DNA of 64,000 nt, from the NCBI GenBank assembly GCA_964023205.1, contig OZ026842.1, forward strand, positions 9,393,407 through 9,457,406. Reading direction: 5' to 3'. Shown here piece by piece: positions 39,701 through 44,040 of this stretch. The DNA is from Lutraria lutraria. Taxonomy: Eukaryota > Mollusca > Bivalvia > Venerida > Mactridae. Each line of letters opens with the position of its first letter. Position 1 is the first letter of the stretch. The notes below the pieces were generated by a model. That model did no database searches. It was given only the letters and a program-made list of their open reading frames with translations, and was not told where the DNA came from. Position numbers and translations under genes: made by a program.

Positions 39701-40046
39701 CAAAAACAGTTGGTGTTTAGATATGACAAAATTAAGTCACATAGTGGAAATATGCTCTAATTATTGAGTTTGAATTACCTGTACCGGTTGGTGATCGTAA
39801 CCAGGTGCACGCCATGGGTCTTCCTCTACAAGCTAAATAGTGACACTGGTTGATTGTTCCACGTTAAACCCACGTGATAAAACGGAGATCCGAATGTTAT
39901 TGATTATATGTGTAAATTTCAGATACAAATATCCGTTGATGGGCTCTACCATAGTGATTGAAAACCCCAAGAAACCAAAAGAGCTGTTATCAAAGATATT
40001 GCTGGTTTTTCAACAGTTGGTTATGTTACGTGGATGCGCAGCTTAA
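3741..40046 (+). CDS. C3: Complement C3-like thioester protein, complete gene of 41 coding exons
   Basis: Central complement component. In the family it is secreted, cleaved by convertase to an anaphylatoxin and a C3b-like fragment, and attached to targets through an internal thioester. The 41 exons total 5,175 nt (1,724 residues plus stop), close to vertebrate C3. Residues 1-18 are a signal peptide. Residues 19-620 are macroglobulin domains MG1-MG6. RKRR at 649-652 is the beta/alpha site. Residues 653-729 are the anaphylatoxin, ending LGR before S. MG6/MG7 follow to about 918, then CUB, the thioester domain (about 975-1290), MG8 to about 1540 and C345C at 1599-1724. Oddities: GCAEQ at Cys1006, Ala1122 at the catalytic-His position, and an insert with RGKR at 1431-1434. 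Introns hold LINE, SINE and modular repeats. The anaphylatoxin, RKRR and C345C separate it from A2M and insect TEPs. Confidence 0.95.
3794..4660. other. Intron 1, 5' part
   Basis: A+T-rich intron sequence before the LINE remnant. No coding signal seen. Confidence 0.5.
4670..7050 (+). mobile_element. Degenerate non-LTR retrotransposon (LINE, CR1/Jockey-like) in intron 1
   Basis: A reverse-transcriptase ORF is broken into three frames: 4764-5312, 5188-5556 and 5773-6690. Diagnostic blocks are WTEGVIIPLHKKG, NNYRGITLVSCFSKL, DSQFGFRKGHSTVDSI and the catalytic FADD at 5653-5664. A C-terminal tail near 6611-6680 has a C-x2-C...H...C pattern (CIFCDK and then EDEFHFSCICP). There is a frameshift near 5215-5230, in-frame stops at 5554-5556 and about 5726, and a further frame change near 4800. 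No endonuclease domain is visible, so it is 5'-truncated. The 3' UTR appears to end near an AATAAA-rich stretch around 7035-7050. It is a dead copy, in the same orientation as the host gene. Confidence 0.9.
7355..9392. repeat. Possible DNA-transposon remnant or repeat-bounded region in intron 1
   Basis: The left end has GGCCCCGTTTCATCAAATA followed by TTACG/CTTAAG-rich sequence (7355-7525). The right end has inverted TTACGA-rich sequence closing in TATTGGCC (9283-9392). The match between ends is loose and no transposase is visible. A perfect hairpin, GTGTCCTTCGGACAC, lies at about 8460-8475. This is a weak call. Confidence 0.25.
10162..10258 (+). CDS. C3: C3-like exon 2: MG1 start
   Basis: Residues 18-50, beginning KYYFVTIPNVIRYNHEETV, the first MG1 strands. 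Acceptor CTATACAG, donor GTAATT, ends in phase 0. Confidence 0.9.
10259..11250. other. Intron 2
   Basis: No gene seen. The stretch near 10480-10660 reads as a short open segment containing LYICGDF, faintly like a LINE endonuclease strand, but it is too decayed to call. Confidence 0.4.
11251..11311 (+). CDS. C3: C3-like exon 3: MG1
   Basis: Residues 51-71, VWLELHNKKISKRNVKVLNE. Pyrimidine-rich acceptor TTTTTCTAG, donor GTATGT, ends in phase 1. Confidence 0.85.
11636..11833 (+). CDS. C3: C3-like exon 4: MG1/MG2 with the TDKPIYTP-type motif
   Basis: Residues 71-137. Contains GHLLVQSDKPIYTPNQKG, the family hallmark (F-I-Q-T-D-K-x-I-Y-x-P in C3) that opens MG2. Donor GTAAGT. Confidence 0.95.
12653..12726 (+). 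CDS. C3: C3-like exon 5: MG2
   Basis: Residues 137-161, NLRALAFDESLKPIKNETV and onward, matching the R-x-F-x-x-x-x-x-L-x-P strand of MG2. Donor GTAAGA, phase 0. Confidence 0.9.
13658..13893 (+). repeat. Inverted-repeat arm, left copy, intron 5
   Basis: About 235 bp starting near ATTAAGGACAT and including CTTTGCATGATCATAGCATA and a CATTTCAAGGGCAGA end. The reverse complement of the same sequence is at about 14185-14445, so the two arms could pair. It is either a foldback element or two copies of one short repeat inserted in opposite orientation. Confidence 0.75.
14185..14445 (-). repeat. Inverted-repeat arm, right copy, intron 5
   Basis: Reverse-complement partner of 13658-13893. It shares TATGCTATGATCATGCAAAG in this orientation and ends near ATGTCCTTAAT. 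About 290 bp of unrelated sequence separates the arms. The arm ends 46 bp before exon 6. Confidence 0.75.
14492..14623 (+). CDS. C3: C3-like exon 6: MG2
   Basis: Residues 162-205, ending in FELPPHPEIGLWTARAFFKG. This matches the P-E-x-x-x-x-G-x-W-x-I-R-A-Y-Y stretch of C3. Phase 0 at both ends. Confidence 0.9.
15006..15048 (+). CDS. C3: C3-like exon 7: MG2/MG3 linker
   Basis: A 43-nt exon, residues 206-220, YETTGRALFHVQEY. It runs into VLPTF of exon 8 to give the conserved E-Y-V-L-P-x-F motif. Donor GTAAGT. Confidence 0.9.
15678..15765 (+). CDS. C3: C3-like exon 8: MG3
   Basis: Residues 220-249, VLPTFGVKVKVNEQFILK and onward. Donor GTAAGT. Ends in phase 2. Confidence 0.9.
15766..16804. other. 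Intron 8
   Basis: Intron of about 1 kb. The open stretch at 15817-16071 shows no family resemblance and crosses no exon. Nothing else recognised. Confidence 0.5.
16805..16904 (+). CDS. C3: C3-like exon 9: MG3
   Basis: Residues 249-282, QYVYGKPVNGNARIELYL and onward, matching the A-R-F-L-Y-G-K-x-V-x-G strand of C3. Donor GTAAAG, phase 0. Confidence 0.95.
17285..17542 (+). CDS. C3: C3-like exon 10: MG3/MG4
   Basis: The largest exon, residues 283-368. It ends FRPGMEYFLK, the F-K-P-G-M-P strand that opens MG4 in C3. The acceptor follows TTGTTCACAG. Confidence 0.95.
18007..18177 (+). CDS. C3: C3-like exon 11: MG4
   Basis: Residues 369-425. Starts VQVLYANGAPVQN, matching V-T-N-P-D-G-S-P-A of C3, and contains the TDAEGRI turn. 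Phase 0. Confidence 0.95.
18577..18669 (+). CDS. C3: C3-like exon 12: MG4/MG5
   Basis: Residues 426-456, VYSQVENWKSDFFIVDAYQG and onward. Acceptor TTTTCCAG. The donor GTGCGT is weaker than its neighbours but keeps phase 0. Confidence 0.8.
19022..19090 (+). CDS. C3: C3-like exon 13: MG5
   Basis: Residues 457-479, DGRSYMRAYTNTQGNLYTGL and onward. Acceptor TTTCGTAG, donor GTAAGT, phase 0. Confidence 0.85.
19339..19536 (+). CDS. C3: C3-like exon 14: MG5
   Basis: Residues 480-545. VVTRGKVVYTKHI opens it (Y-L-I-M-N-K-G in C3) and ARLIVFYV followed by IVADSVKFGV closes it, matching the V-V-A-D-S-V-W-V-D-V strand of C3. Confidence 0.95.
19908..20057 (+). CDS. C3: C3-like exon 15: MG6 beta part
   Basis: Residues 546-595. 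LTLKPERSEIKPGSRSML and VGLNIMDKALLLLNREN match the G-x-x-V-x-L-x-A-V-D-K-G-V-x-x-L strand of C3. Confidence 0.95.
20111..21152 (-). repeat. Modular dispersed repeat, family A, intron 15
   Basis: Starts CACCAGAGCACAATGGGCTC and ends GGGACATCATGACCCTCTTG. This is the reverse complement of the type copies at 51396-52348 and 55228-56497. Internal degenerate modules carry 'takes ATTTGG-TGTAGCAT ... CACCAAGTTTGTTCAAA' style blocks. No open frame is seen, so it is non-autonomous. Confidence 0.85.
21605..21679 (+). CDS. C3: C3-like exon 16: MG6
   Basis: Residues 596-620, LESHDLGCGEGSGANSADVF, matching the D-I-G-C-x-P-G-S-G stretch of C3 just before the linker. Phase 0. Confidence 0.95.
21820..22140 (+). 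repeat. Degenerate tandem array that includes the exon 17 splice acceptor
   Basis: Five or six imperfect units of roughly 45-60 bp. Each begins GATTTCA, followed by an A/T-rich run, a GGG-containing core and CTGAC(A). The last unit, GATTTCATTTTACGTAG plus GGTACCGGGCTGACAG, is the real acceptor and the start of exon 17. Earlier units at about 21855, 21905, 21960, 22015 and 22065 look like decayed copies of the same intron-exon junction. Confidence 0.65.
22128..22230 (+). CDS. C3: C3-like exon 17: linker and RKRR beta/alpha processing site
   Basis: Residues 621-655, GTGLTVLTNAIVTKAALG and onward to QRKRRHA. RKRR (649-652) is a furin-type site separating the beta and alpha chains, as in all two-chain C3 proteins. 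The anaphylatoxin begins at His653. Confidence 0.95.
22290..22790 (-). repeat. Dispersed repeat fragment, family B (44041-45122 type), intron 17
   Basis: Contains TTTGTCCGTAGTCCGTC and GATCTTCACAGAACTTGGTA modules. The reverse complement resembles the TGACAAGGTTTGGTGAAGAT modules at 44041-45122. A 12-C homopolymer follows at 22944-22955. Confidence 0.55.
23458..23658 (+). CDS. C3: C3-like exon 18: anaphylatoxin (C3a) domain
   Basis: Residues 655-722. Six cysteines at 656, 663, 664, 688, 705 and 713 within the C3a region. The CC-x(n)-C spacing fits, but the usual terminal CC pair is SC (712-713) and an extra Cys656 precedes the first pair. Helical core CYQAAKQVVENG and VNAVYLSCKHI. Confidence 0.93.
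23960..24104 (+). CDS. C3: C3-like exon 19: C3a end, convertase site and alpha-NT
   Basis: Residues 722-770. DILGR|SLGFE supplies the C-terminal Arg729 of C3a and the R-S scissile bond seen in vertebrate C3. RSDFRESWQF then matches R-S-E-F-P-E-S-W. From His653 the peptide is 77 residues, the length of human C3a. Confidence 0.95.
24466..24533 (+). CDS. C3: C3-like exon 20: MG6 alpha part
   Basis: Residues 770-793, GENRIYLGYPDSITEWMIQA, matching the P-D-S-I-T-T-W family motif. Acceptor TACTTCAG, donor GTATGT. Confidence 0.95.
24650..25490 (-). mobile_element. LINE 3' remnant, minus strand, intron 20
   Basis: Read on the minus strand, broken frames give KQRLIDIFIHNFHSEF and the tail PFDERICNFCHKVEDECHA then LECALY. 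This is the same C-x2-C...E-D-E-x-H...C tail found at the end of the intron 1 LINE. Only the last part of the ORF and a 3' UTR remain. Multiple stops and frameshifts. Confidence 0.75.
25656..25810 (+). CDS. C3: C3-like exon 21: MG7 start
   Basis: Residues 793-844. GLCIAHPENVTTFRDFFIQL and LPYKAIRLEPLDV correspond to G-I-C-V-A-D-P...F-F-I-D-L-x-L-P-Y of C3. Confidence 0.95.
26004..26225 (+). CDS. C3: C3-like exon 22: MG7
   Basis: Residues 845-918, including EGLCYDAESGE, FPMVPMKRGRFSV and VKKYLLVE. The K-x-L-x-V-x-x-E end precedes the CUB domain. Phase 0. Confidence 0.95.
26645..26865 (+). mobile_element. tRNA-derived SINE, possibly V-SINE type
   Basis: The head GTGTGGTTACGGTCTCCGAG resembles a tRNA A box and TTGATTCAATCC a degenerate B box about 45 bp later. 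A body with CTTGGAATCTTCTACCAGTG and a tail with GACCCTGGCTGTTGGTGTGA follow. I associate this arrangement with molluscan V-SINEs, but that family assignment is from memory. Confidence 0.55.
27016..27112 (+). CDS. C3: C3-like exon 23: CUB, first part
   Basis: Residues 919-951, NEGLEEQVNIQVCLDPLQ and onward, matching the P-E-G-I-x-x-N start of the CUB region. Donor GTACGT. Confidence 0.93.
27351..27443 (+). CDS. C3: C3-like exon 24: CUB to thioester domain
   Basis: Residues 951-982, VIREGTQIVTVDLTLPNG and onward to GYLQG. This corresponds to T-E-S-E-T-R-I-L-L-Q-G-x-P of C3. Confidence 0.9.
27444..27915. other. Intron 24
   Basis: Ordinary A+T-rich intron of 472 bp. Nothing recognised. Confidence 0.6.
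27916..28104 (+). CDS. C3: C3-like exon 25: thioester motif GCAEQ
   Basis: Residues 982-1045. NKPHGCAEQTMIKLSP carries the thioester pair Cys1006 (codon 27987-27989) and Gln1009. The middle Gly of canonical GCGEQ is Ala1007 (GCT, 27990-27992). MNYLKQTKQ follows as in C3/C4 H-Y-L-D-x-T-x-Q. Confidence 0.97.
28461..28539 (+). CDS. C3: C3-like exon 26: thioester domain
   Basis: Residues 1045-1071. VSQFRKHDGSYYPWRG followed by LASTW, matching F-R-x-x-D-G-S-Y-x-A-W of C4. Split codon TG|G restores the S-T-W-L-T-A motif. Confidence 0.95.
28812..28977 (+). CDS. C3: C3-like exon 27: thioester domain, catalytic-His position
   Basis: Residues 1071-1126. WLTAFVAKVFCQAKK opens it. PDGSFVDRQPVYARRMV aligns with P-D-G-V-F-x-x-x-x-P-V-I-H-Q-E-M of human C3, so the catalytic His position is Ala1122. 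Its distance from the thioester Cys is 116 residues, the same as in human C3. Confidence 0.95.
29406..29492 (+). CDS. C3: C3-like exon 28: thioester domain
   Basis: Residues 1127-1155. DPSLTAFVLVTLHEC corresponds to M-A-L-T-A-F-V-L-I-S-L-x-E of C3. Phase 0. Confidence 0.95.
29721..29898 (+). CDS. C3: C3-like exon 29: thioester domain
   Basis: Residues 1156-1215. AMAFLEKLDRN and NPYVLALSTYALALSNS correspond to helices with Y-x-V-A-I-x-x-Y-A-L-A in C3. Confidence 0.95.
30179..30354 (+). CDS. C3: C3-like exon 30: thioester domain
   Basis: Residues 1215-1273. SVETTSYALLAMMQFHD and IVTWLTSQRDSKGAFRTTQ match V-E-x-T-S-Y-A-L-L-A and R-W-L-x-E-Q-R...G-x-G-S-T-Q. Confidence 0.97.
30423..31334. mobile_element. 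TIR element (MITE-like), intron 30
   Basis: The first 26 bp at 30423 (CACTCAAACCAACTTATAAA and on) occur as a perfect inverted copy ending at 31334. TA dinucleotides flank both ends (30421-30422 and 31335-31336), consistent with a TA target-site duplication of Tc1/mariner-type or ISL2EU-type insertion. At 912 bp with no transposase frame it is non-autonomous. GTGACGTCAC lies near 31015. Confidence 0.8.
31536..31694 (+). CDS. C3: C3-like exon 31: end of thioester domain, CUB return
   Basis: Residues 1274-1326. DTVIGLQALSEYSLKTYNKD matches Q-A-T-F-M-V-F-Q-A-L-A-x-Y. Then the CUB return strands. Phase 0. Confidence 0.95.
31695..32170. other. Intron 31
   Basis: Intron of 476 bp with a long T tract at the acceptor. 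Nothing else recognised. Confidence 0.6.
32171..32352 (+). CDS. C3: C3-like exon 32: CUB end and MG8 start
   Basis: Residues 1327-1387. NLLTVEVTGKGSGRLMIDLR then YNRVP match F-T-V-x-A-E-G-K-G-Q-G-T-L-S-V...Y-x-A of C3. Confidence 0.95.
32631..32810 (+). CDS. C3: C3-like exon 33: MG8 insert with a second basic cleavage site
   Basis: Residues 1387-1447. An insert absent from human C3: CDVCGKCGEEMPP, an acidic stretch, then GWKKRAGRGKRVSSE. RGKR at 1431-1434 fits the furin consensus R-x-K-R. It lies just before the KCARFSV strand, the place where C4 carries its alpha/gamma processing site. Confidence 0.9.
33063..33147 (+). CDS. C3: C3-like exon 34: MG8
   Basis: Residues 1447-1475. GRTGMAMVIFGLETGVEV matches the A-T-M-S-I-L-D-I-S-M-M-T-G-F strand of C3. 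The C3 Ile-Asp is replaced by Phe-Gly. Confidence 0.93.
33633..33707 (+). CDS. C3: C3-like exon 35: MG8
   Basis: Residues 1476-1500, LVEETENIDAYEYDGKGF and on to IAIYLSE, matching R-Y-I-S-K-Y-E...L-I-I-Y-L-D-K. The acceptor TTTTAAG is weak, but phase and homology fix it. Confidence 0.9.
33708..34476. other. Intron 35
   Basis: Intron of 769 bp; no recognisable element. Confidence 0.6.
34477..34591 (+). CDS. C3: C3-like exon 36: MG8 end
   Basis: Residues 1501-1539. FVFRLKDTFDDMAGMRARQP and LKVYDYYNP match the V-K-V-Y-A-Y-Y-N-L/P strand that ends MG8 in C3 and C4. Confidence 0.95.
34856..34881 (+). repeat. (TGTC)n microsatellite
   Basis: Six TGTC units within a low-complexity border of another dispersed repeat that seems to extend over about 34840-35240. 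Confidence 0.8.
35272..35840 (-). repeat. Modular dispersed repeat, family A, truncated, intron 36
   Basis: Begins AGCTCACCAGAGCACAATAC and carries the GTGGACATCCACCAAGTTTG modules, but lacks the GGGCCATCATGGCCC end. Same orientation relative to transcription as the intron 15 copy. Confidence 0.8.
35956..36048 (+). CDS. C3: C3-like exon 37: anchor region before C345C
   Basis: Residues 1539-1570. KSCTKMYRT and ECDKSPKPQCQCLQ correspond to E-S-C-T-R-F-Y-H...L-C-R-D-E-L-C-R-C-A-E of C3. A long T run precedes the acceptor GGCAG. Confidence 0.93.
36523..36633 (+). CDS. C3: C3-like exon 38: start of C345C
   Basis: Residues 1570-1607. LCIKPRVNTLISLAMEGKRP leads to YMCNSDKANYG. Cys1599 corresponds to the first cysteine of the netrin-like fold. 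Confidence 0.88.
36666..37640 (-). repeat. Modular dispersed repeat, family A, intron 38
   Basis: Starts AGCTCACAAGAGCACAATGT and ends near ATAGGGCCGACGTGTCC. Five or so degenerate modules with CTAGCATTTAGATATTCAGT-type blocks. Antisense to the 51396 copy on the plus strand. Confidence 0.85.
38047..38136 (+). CDS. C3: C3-like exon 39: C345C
   Basis: Residues 1607-1637, AVLVTITKLSYDPSKNQKI and on to KSLHK. Acceptor TTTATTCAG, donor GTACGT, phase 1 at both ends. A diverged copy may lie at 45400-45530. Confidence 0.9.
38559..38974 (+). repeat. Minisatellite built from the exon 40 splice acceptor
   Basis: About nine tandem units. The later ones are 51 bp and the first ones about 39 bp. Each contains TAGTTAACACATTATTTATT and ATTGAAATTCAGGTATAGA. 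The last unit ends in the true acceptor ATTGAAATTCAG, and exon 40 begins GTATAGAAGG. Every unit therefore repeats the acceptor AG and the first exonic bases. Confidence 0.95.
38975..39116 (+). CDS. C3: C3-like exon 40: C345C
   Basis: Residues 1637-1684, including ANDEMSFFMSLNCQEPAIT and EYFVIGKDG, matching the C-x-x-x-L...K-x-Y-L-I-M-G strand of C3. 142 nt, enters phase 1 and leaves phase 2. An inverted copy of equal length is at 45186-45327. Confidence 0.95.
39117..39922. other. Intron 40
   Basis: Last intron, 806 bp. Nothing recognised. Confidence 0.6.
39923..40046 (+). CDS. C3: C3-like exon 41: C-terminus and stop
   Basis: Residues 1684-1724 plus TAA at 40044-40046. YKYPLMGSTIVIENP and the final LRGCAA, where Cys1722 matches the last cysteine of vertebrate C3 (V-F-G-C-P-N). 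Confidence 0.95.
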
Positions 40047-41016
40047 CCGTATATAGTCCACAGTCTCGTCAGTATTATAGATGCTTTATACGGGGGTGAT
40101 GTTATTTGCATTGTTTGATTTCATCTATAGTTGTCTTACTCTCCACTTGTGTTTGGTTTCTTATGGACATGAATGGATCAAGATGGAGGTTAATCAATAT
40201 ATAACAATTTCGCGACGAGGCGCGTTAAGGTGCCATGGATGGTTTTGCATAACCACTGTGTTTGTGTAATGTACATTGTATAAATGTGTTTTGTGTGGCT
40301 AAAGCTTTGTGAATTAGATTCCAAGAATCCAGATTTTGAGTTGTCAATTTGTGTGTGCGTGTTCGGTGCTTGATAGTCCCCATCATTAATTGAGCTGGAT
40401 ACGCTTTATATTTTACCGTTGAACAAAATGATATCATGATGATATAGATAAGCATTCATAGAAAGAAAACATATAAAAAATCGAAACTTCGACCTAAAAT
40501 TCTAACTCCTCCGAACCCTACCCAAAACACGTATAAACATGCAAAACTCGAATATTAAACTCCATCTCATGAAGGGGTACATGTATCATCTTGCAGCAAA
40601 GTTTCTGGGGTAAAACTTGTTGTACGGGTTCTCCCTCTGGCTTAGACACTGGGTGACAAAGACATGCATATGTAAATATTAAGCAGACGCAATAACGATG
40701 AGAATGCTTCTCTAATCGAAATTGTAAATCGAGGATATTTTTTGCCAAAAAGGTACCAACAGTTCGCAAATGTTCATCATTCGTCGCTTAGCAGCAAAAT
40801 CAATTGGGGGTTTCGAAGGCAGAATGTAGATAAAGATACTAAGACTGGGTGTCGCAGACAATCTATAGACCTAGATGTTGTACTGACTCAGCATACAGTG
40901 AATACATCCATGGTGAATTGTGTAAGGCCACATAAAATGGTGGTGTAACACTCCACGTCATACTGCAGGAACCTGAAATTATATCCAAAAACAACAATAG
41001 GCCCCCCAAAAAACAT
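40047..41016 (+). other. Probable 3' UTR and downstream region of the C3-like gene
   Basis: Non-coding. No canonical AATAAA close to the stop; the nearest I see is near 41151 inside a foldback repeat. The real polyadenylation site is unresolved. Confidence 0.4.
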
Positions 41017-41455
41017 AATTCGAGCCTCGTTTATGTACCGCTGTATATATATAGGCCTATATAATATATCAACACAAGGAGTGCAACTTCTTCTACTACC
41101 CCACCCACTAACCGCGAGGGTTTAATGGATCTAACGGCTACCGGGCACGTAAATAAACAGATTGTAATCGAAAAAAGTCTTTAACGCACGTCACAGAATG
41201 CAGTAGCCGTCAAAAACAAATCTGAAATAAGTTGCACTAAAATACGCGTTTTCTTCTTTTTGTAAGTGTTTTTTAAACACTTTTTTCGACTGCAATCTGT
41301 TTACTTCAGATCTATAGCTGTTAAGCGCATGAAAAGTTGAAAACCCTGAATGAAAATAACTGTCATTTTGGTGGTGGAGCCTTAGAAGACGTTGCACTAC
41401 TTGTGTTATATGTATATATATACAGCGGTCCATGAACGAGGCTCCGATTACGACT
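41017..41455. repeat. Foldback (long hairpin) element
   Basis: The left arm starts near CGAGCCTCGTTTATG and ACCGCTGTATATATA. Its inverted partner ends at about 41455. The arms stay complementary inward through AACACAAGGAGTGCAAC, AAACAGATTG and AATCGAAAAAAGT to a centre near 41230. Arms of roughly 210 bp, no coding capacity, likely a MITE. Confidence 0.8.
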
Positions 41456-43065
41456 TTTGGGCCAATTGTTAATATATGGATACAATTTTAGCTTCCTGTG
41501 GTTATACTGTTCCCTTCGGTTTTCCGAATCGCTAGCATACTGATACTTTCTAAAATTTAAAACCAAAGGCCTGAAGGAAAGATCACTTCCAAGATAATTA
41601 TGTACAAATTAGACTCATGATCATTCAAATGAGTATAGACCATAGAATAATATTGTAACAATTTACATGATGGTTTTCATGAGAAAGACATTATGTGCTG
41701 GCAAATGGAGATGTCAGCATGTAACAAATAAACAATATGTGTATTACATAAAGAAGTACCAAAACAGACACCAAATTCTAGCAGACGTTCATTAAATACG
41801 CATATTACACAAATAAACATAACATGTAATGTCATTATCCGAATTCCCCCCCCCCCCGAAATTTGTACACTTGGGGAAAATAGAGTTTTCTATTAAACTA
41901 ACAATTCGTAAATATCTAGAATATGTCACACTTCTTAATACCAAGGTGATATTTAAATGAATGAAACAATGCTTCACAGAAATTACGATACGATGTGAAC
42001 TTTATTCTATCCAAATGACGATGTAGAAATTAACACACTGTAAGACATTTGCACAACATTAACACTGCCATCCAAGTATGCCATTTGGTTGGGTGCAATT
42101 AGATTGGTGCTGTCAAGGACTTAAATACATACGTTTATATGATATAGTTTATTTTGAAATCAGTAGGCACTTAGGCCCATGTGAACATACAATTACATAC
42201 ATGAAATTACAAATGACGTGACAGTGACAAAGACAATGGTTAACATGAAAAAAAATGCTTTACGCAGAATATAGCTTGAACTAACAAATGAGATATAAAG
42301 TTGTTTTATGAAATGTAATGCCAATGGATGAGAGTAAGCTAAGTATTAAAAAAATAATTTTGCGACGGTCTCATCATTAGGAGTGTAATTGAGATGATAA
42401 TTCAGAACAGTGGCGGAGAAGATGTATAATGTTCTTTTTTTTTAAATCATTTTATATAAGTCCTTGTTGCTATTAAACTATATACGGCAGGGTTGTAAAA
42501 AATATTAATTACGCATCACCAGTTATTAAATGACTGGCGAATTGTCGATTTGATAGTTTGCATTTATCGTCAAATCAGCGACTTCTTCAAGTGTTTCGGT
42601 ATTAATAGATAATACATATTTCCCCAAAGAAGAAAGGCTTTTAGCAACCGACCAACAGAGTAACTCCAATATACACCCTCTCAAACTTCGTTTGCTAGGA
42701 TAAAACAACATGTATAAATAGAAAATGAAAAACAAATATGAAAAAGAACAACTTTCACCCAAATGCTTATAATATTGTTCAAATTCAAATTCTGAAATTC
42801 GATATTTTTTCTGTTTGTATAGCCTATATAAAGATAACTCTATATAAATATGCATTTAATAGCATCCTAAGACAAAGAATCTAAGAAATATTGAAGAAAT
42901 GATTTTCAGATTACGGAGAATTTTGCACCAAATTACCATACCACTACGTTCAAATTATCTCCCTTATTAAAAACCACAAAATGTGATTCTGGCTTTATTT
43001 TCCTGTTTTTCTGTCTCAAATCATTAATTTAACATCCTTACTGATATCCCTATTTAAAAAGCAAA
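41456..43065. other. Intergenic, nothing recognised
   Basis: A+T-rich. Contains a 12-C homopolymer at 41846-41857. Open frames here show no family resemblance and are short. Confidence 0.5.
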
Positions 43066-43685
43066 CATTTATTTAGCTGATTATAAACGCAAAAACGATA
43101 TTATGTAAAGATGTGTCTGAGGACCGTGGGAAAATTAATTTTGGATTCAAAAGTCAGTTCGAGTTGCTTCCCTTAGATATTAACGGCAAAAGGAACTAGA
43201 GCCCACGAACCCTACACAATAAATTGGGTAATTTATCTCTAATTGTTGGTGTTATTTAAGTAAAAGTATATATAAGGCTGTAAAATGATTCATTTTAGTG
43301 AGAAACTGCGTCTAATATGCTTGAATATTCTAAATACATAACTGTCTATACATTTTTCTTCCTATATATAAGCATGGCGACATAATTATTGTTTGTGTCT
43401 GTTAAGTTTACCATAAAAAAAACATGTTTTTTTTCAAATTATGTATGTGACTGAGAGGGGTGTAGCATGGGTTGGCATCTTTCTATGGGGCATCTTTTCA
43501 CCGTAGACTGCCGGAGACGCATTCTGCAGCATTTTCCGGTGTTTAAGCTGTGGGTACTGTGATGGTCCATGCTTCCAGCACATAACCGTTAATTTTTATT
43601 GCGTTTTTCGCAATGTTATTTTCTTGTTAGAAAAAGTGAAGGCACGTGTCTACAGTGCCTATAGGAAGCCATGCCAGTGTAGGTT
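43066..43685 (+). repeat. Dispersed or segmental repeat, copy 2 (partner of 1984-2692)
   Basis: Same orientation and order of blocks as copy 1, with small deletions (the segment after the GCATTTTCCGGTGT block is missing about 60 bp). Ends CTATAGGAAGCCATGCCAGT. Confidence 0.75.
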
Positions 43686-44040
43686 AAGCCAGATATAATC
43701 CATTTGTATGTGTGTATAATAAAATGCGCAATTCATGATAATCATTTAGTGAAGTAATTCCATTCTACTCAGAATATAAAAATAGGTCTAACTGCGCTAA
43801 AAATAGATAATCAATATGTGCACTCGCTCACATCTGCAGTCTGGGGGAGTTTAAAGTATGTATAGTAAAACTAGTATCCAACGTATATAGGAGGACGAAA
43901 AGAACGATTTCCCATTTAAGCAATCAGAAGGAGTGTGCAGAATTATAGAGCAGCGTACACGATGACTATGTTAAGCGAAGCTACCTTACCCCCTGATGAT
44001 TTTAATGAAACCGGTTGGGGTAAATTTGATGACCAGATTT

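Noticed and set aside
3741..40046. Alternative identity as A2M or insect-type TEP
   Set aside because: The RKRR site, anaphylatoxin with Arg-Ser cut, C345C domain and 41-exon structure are C3/C4/C5 features.
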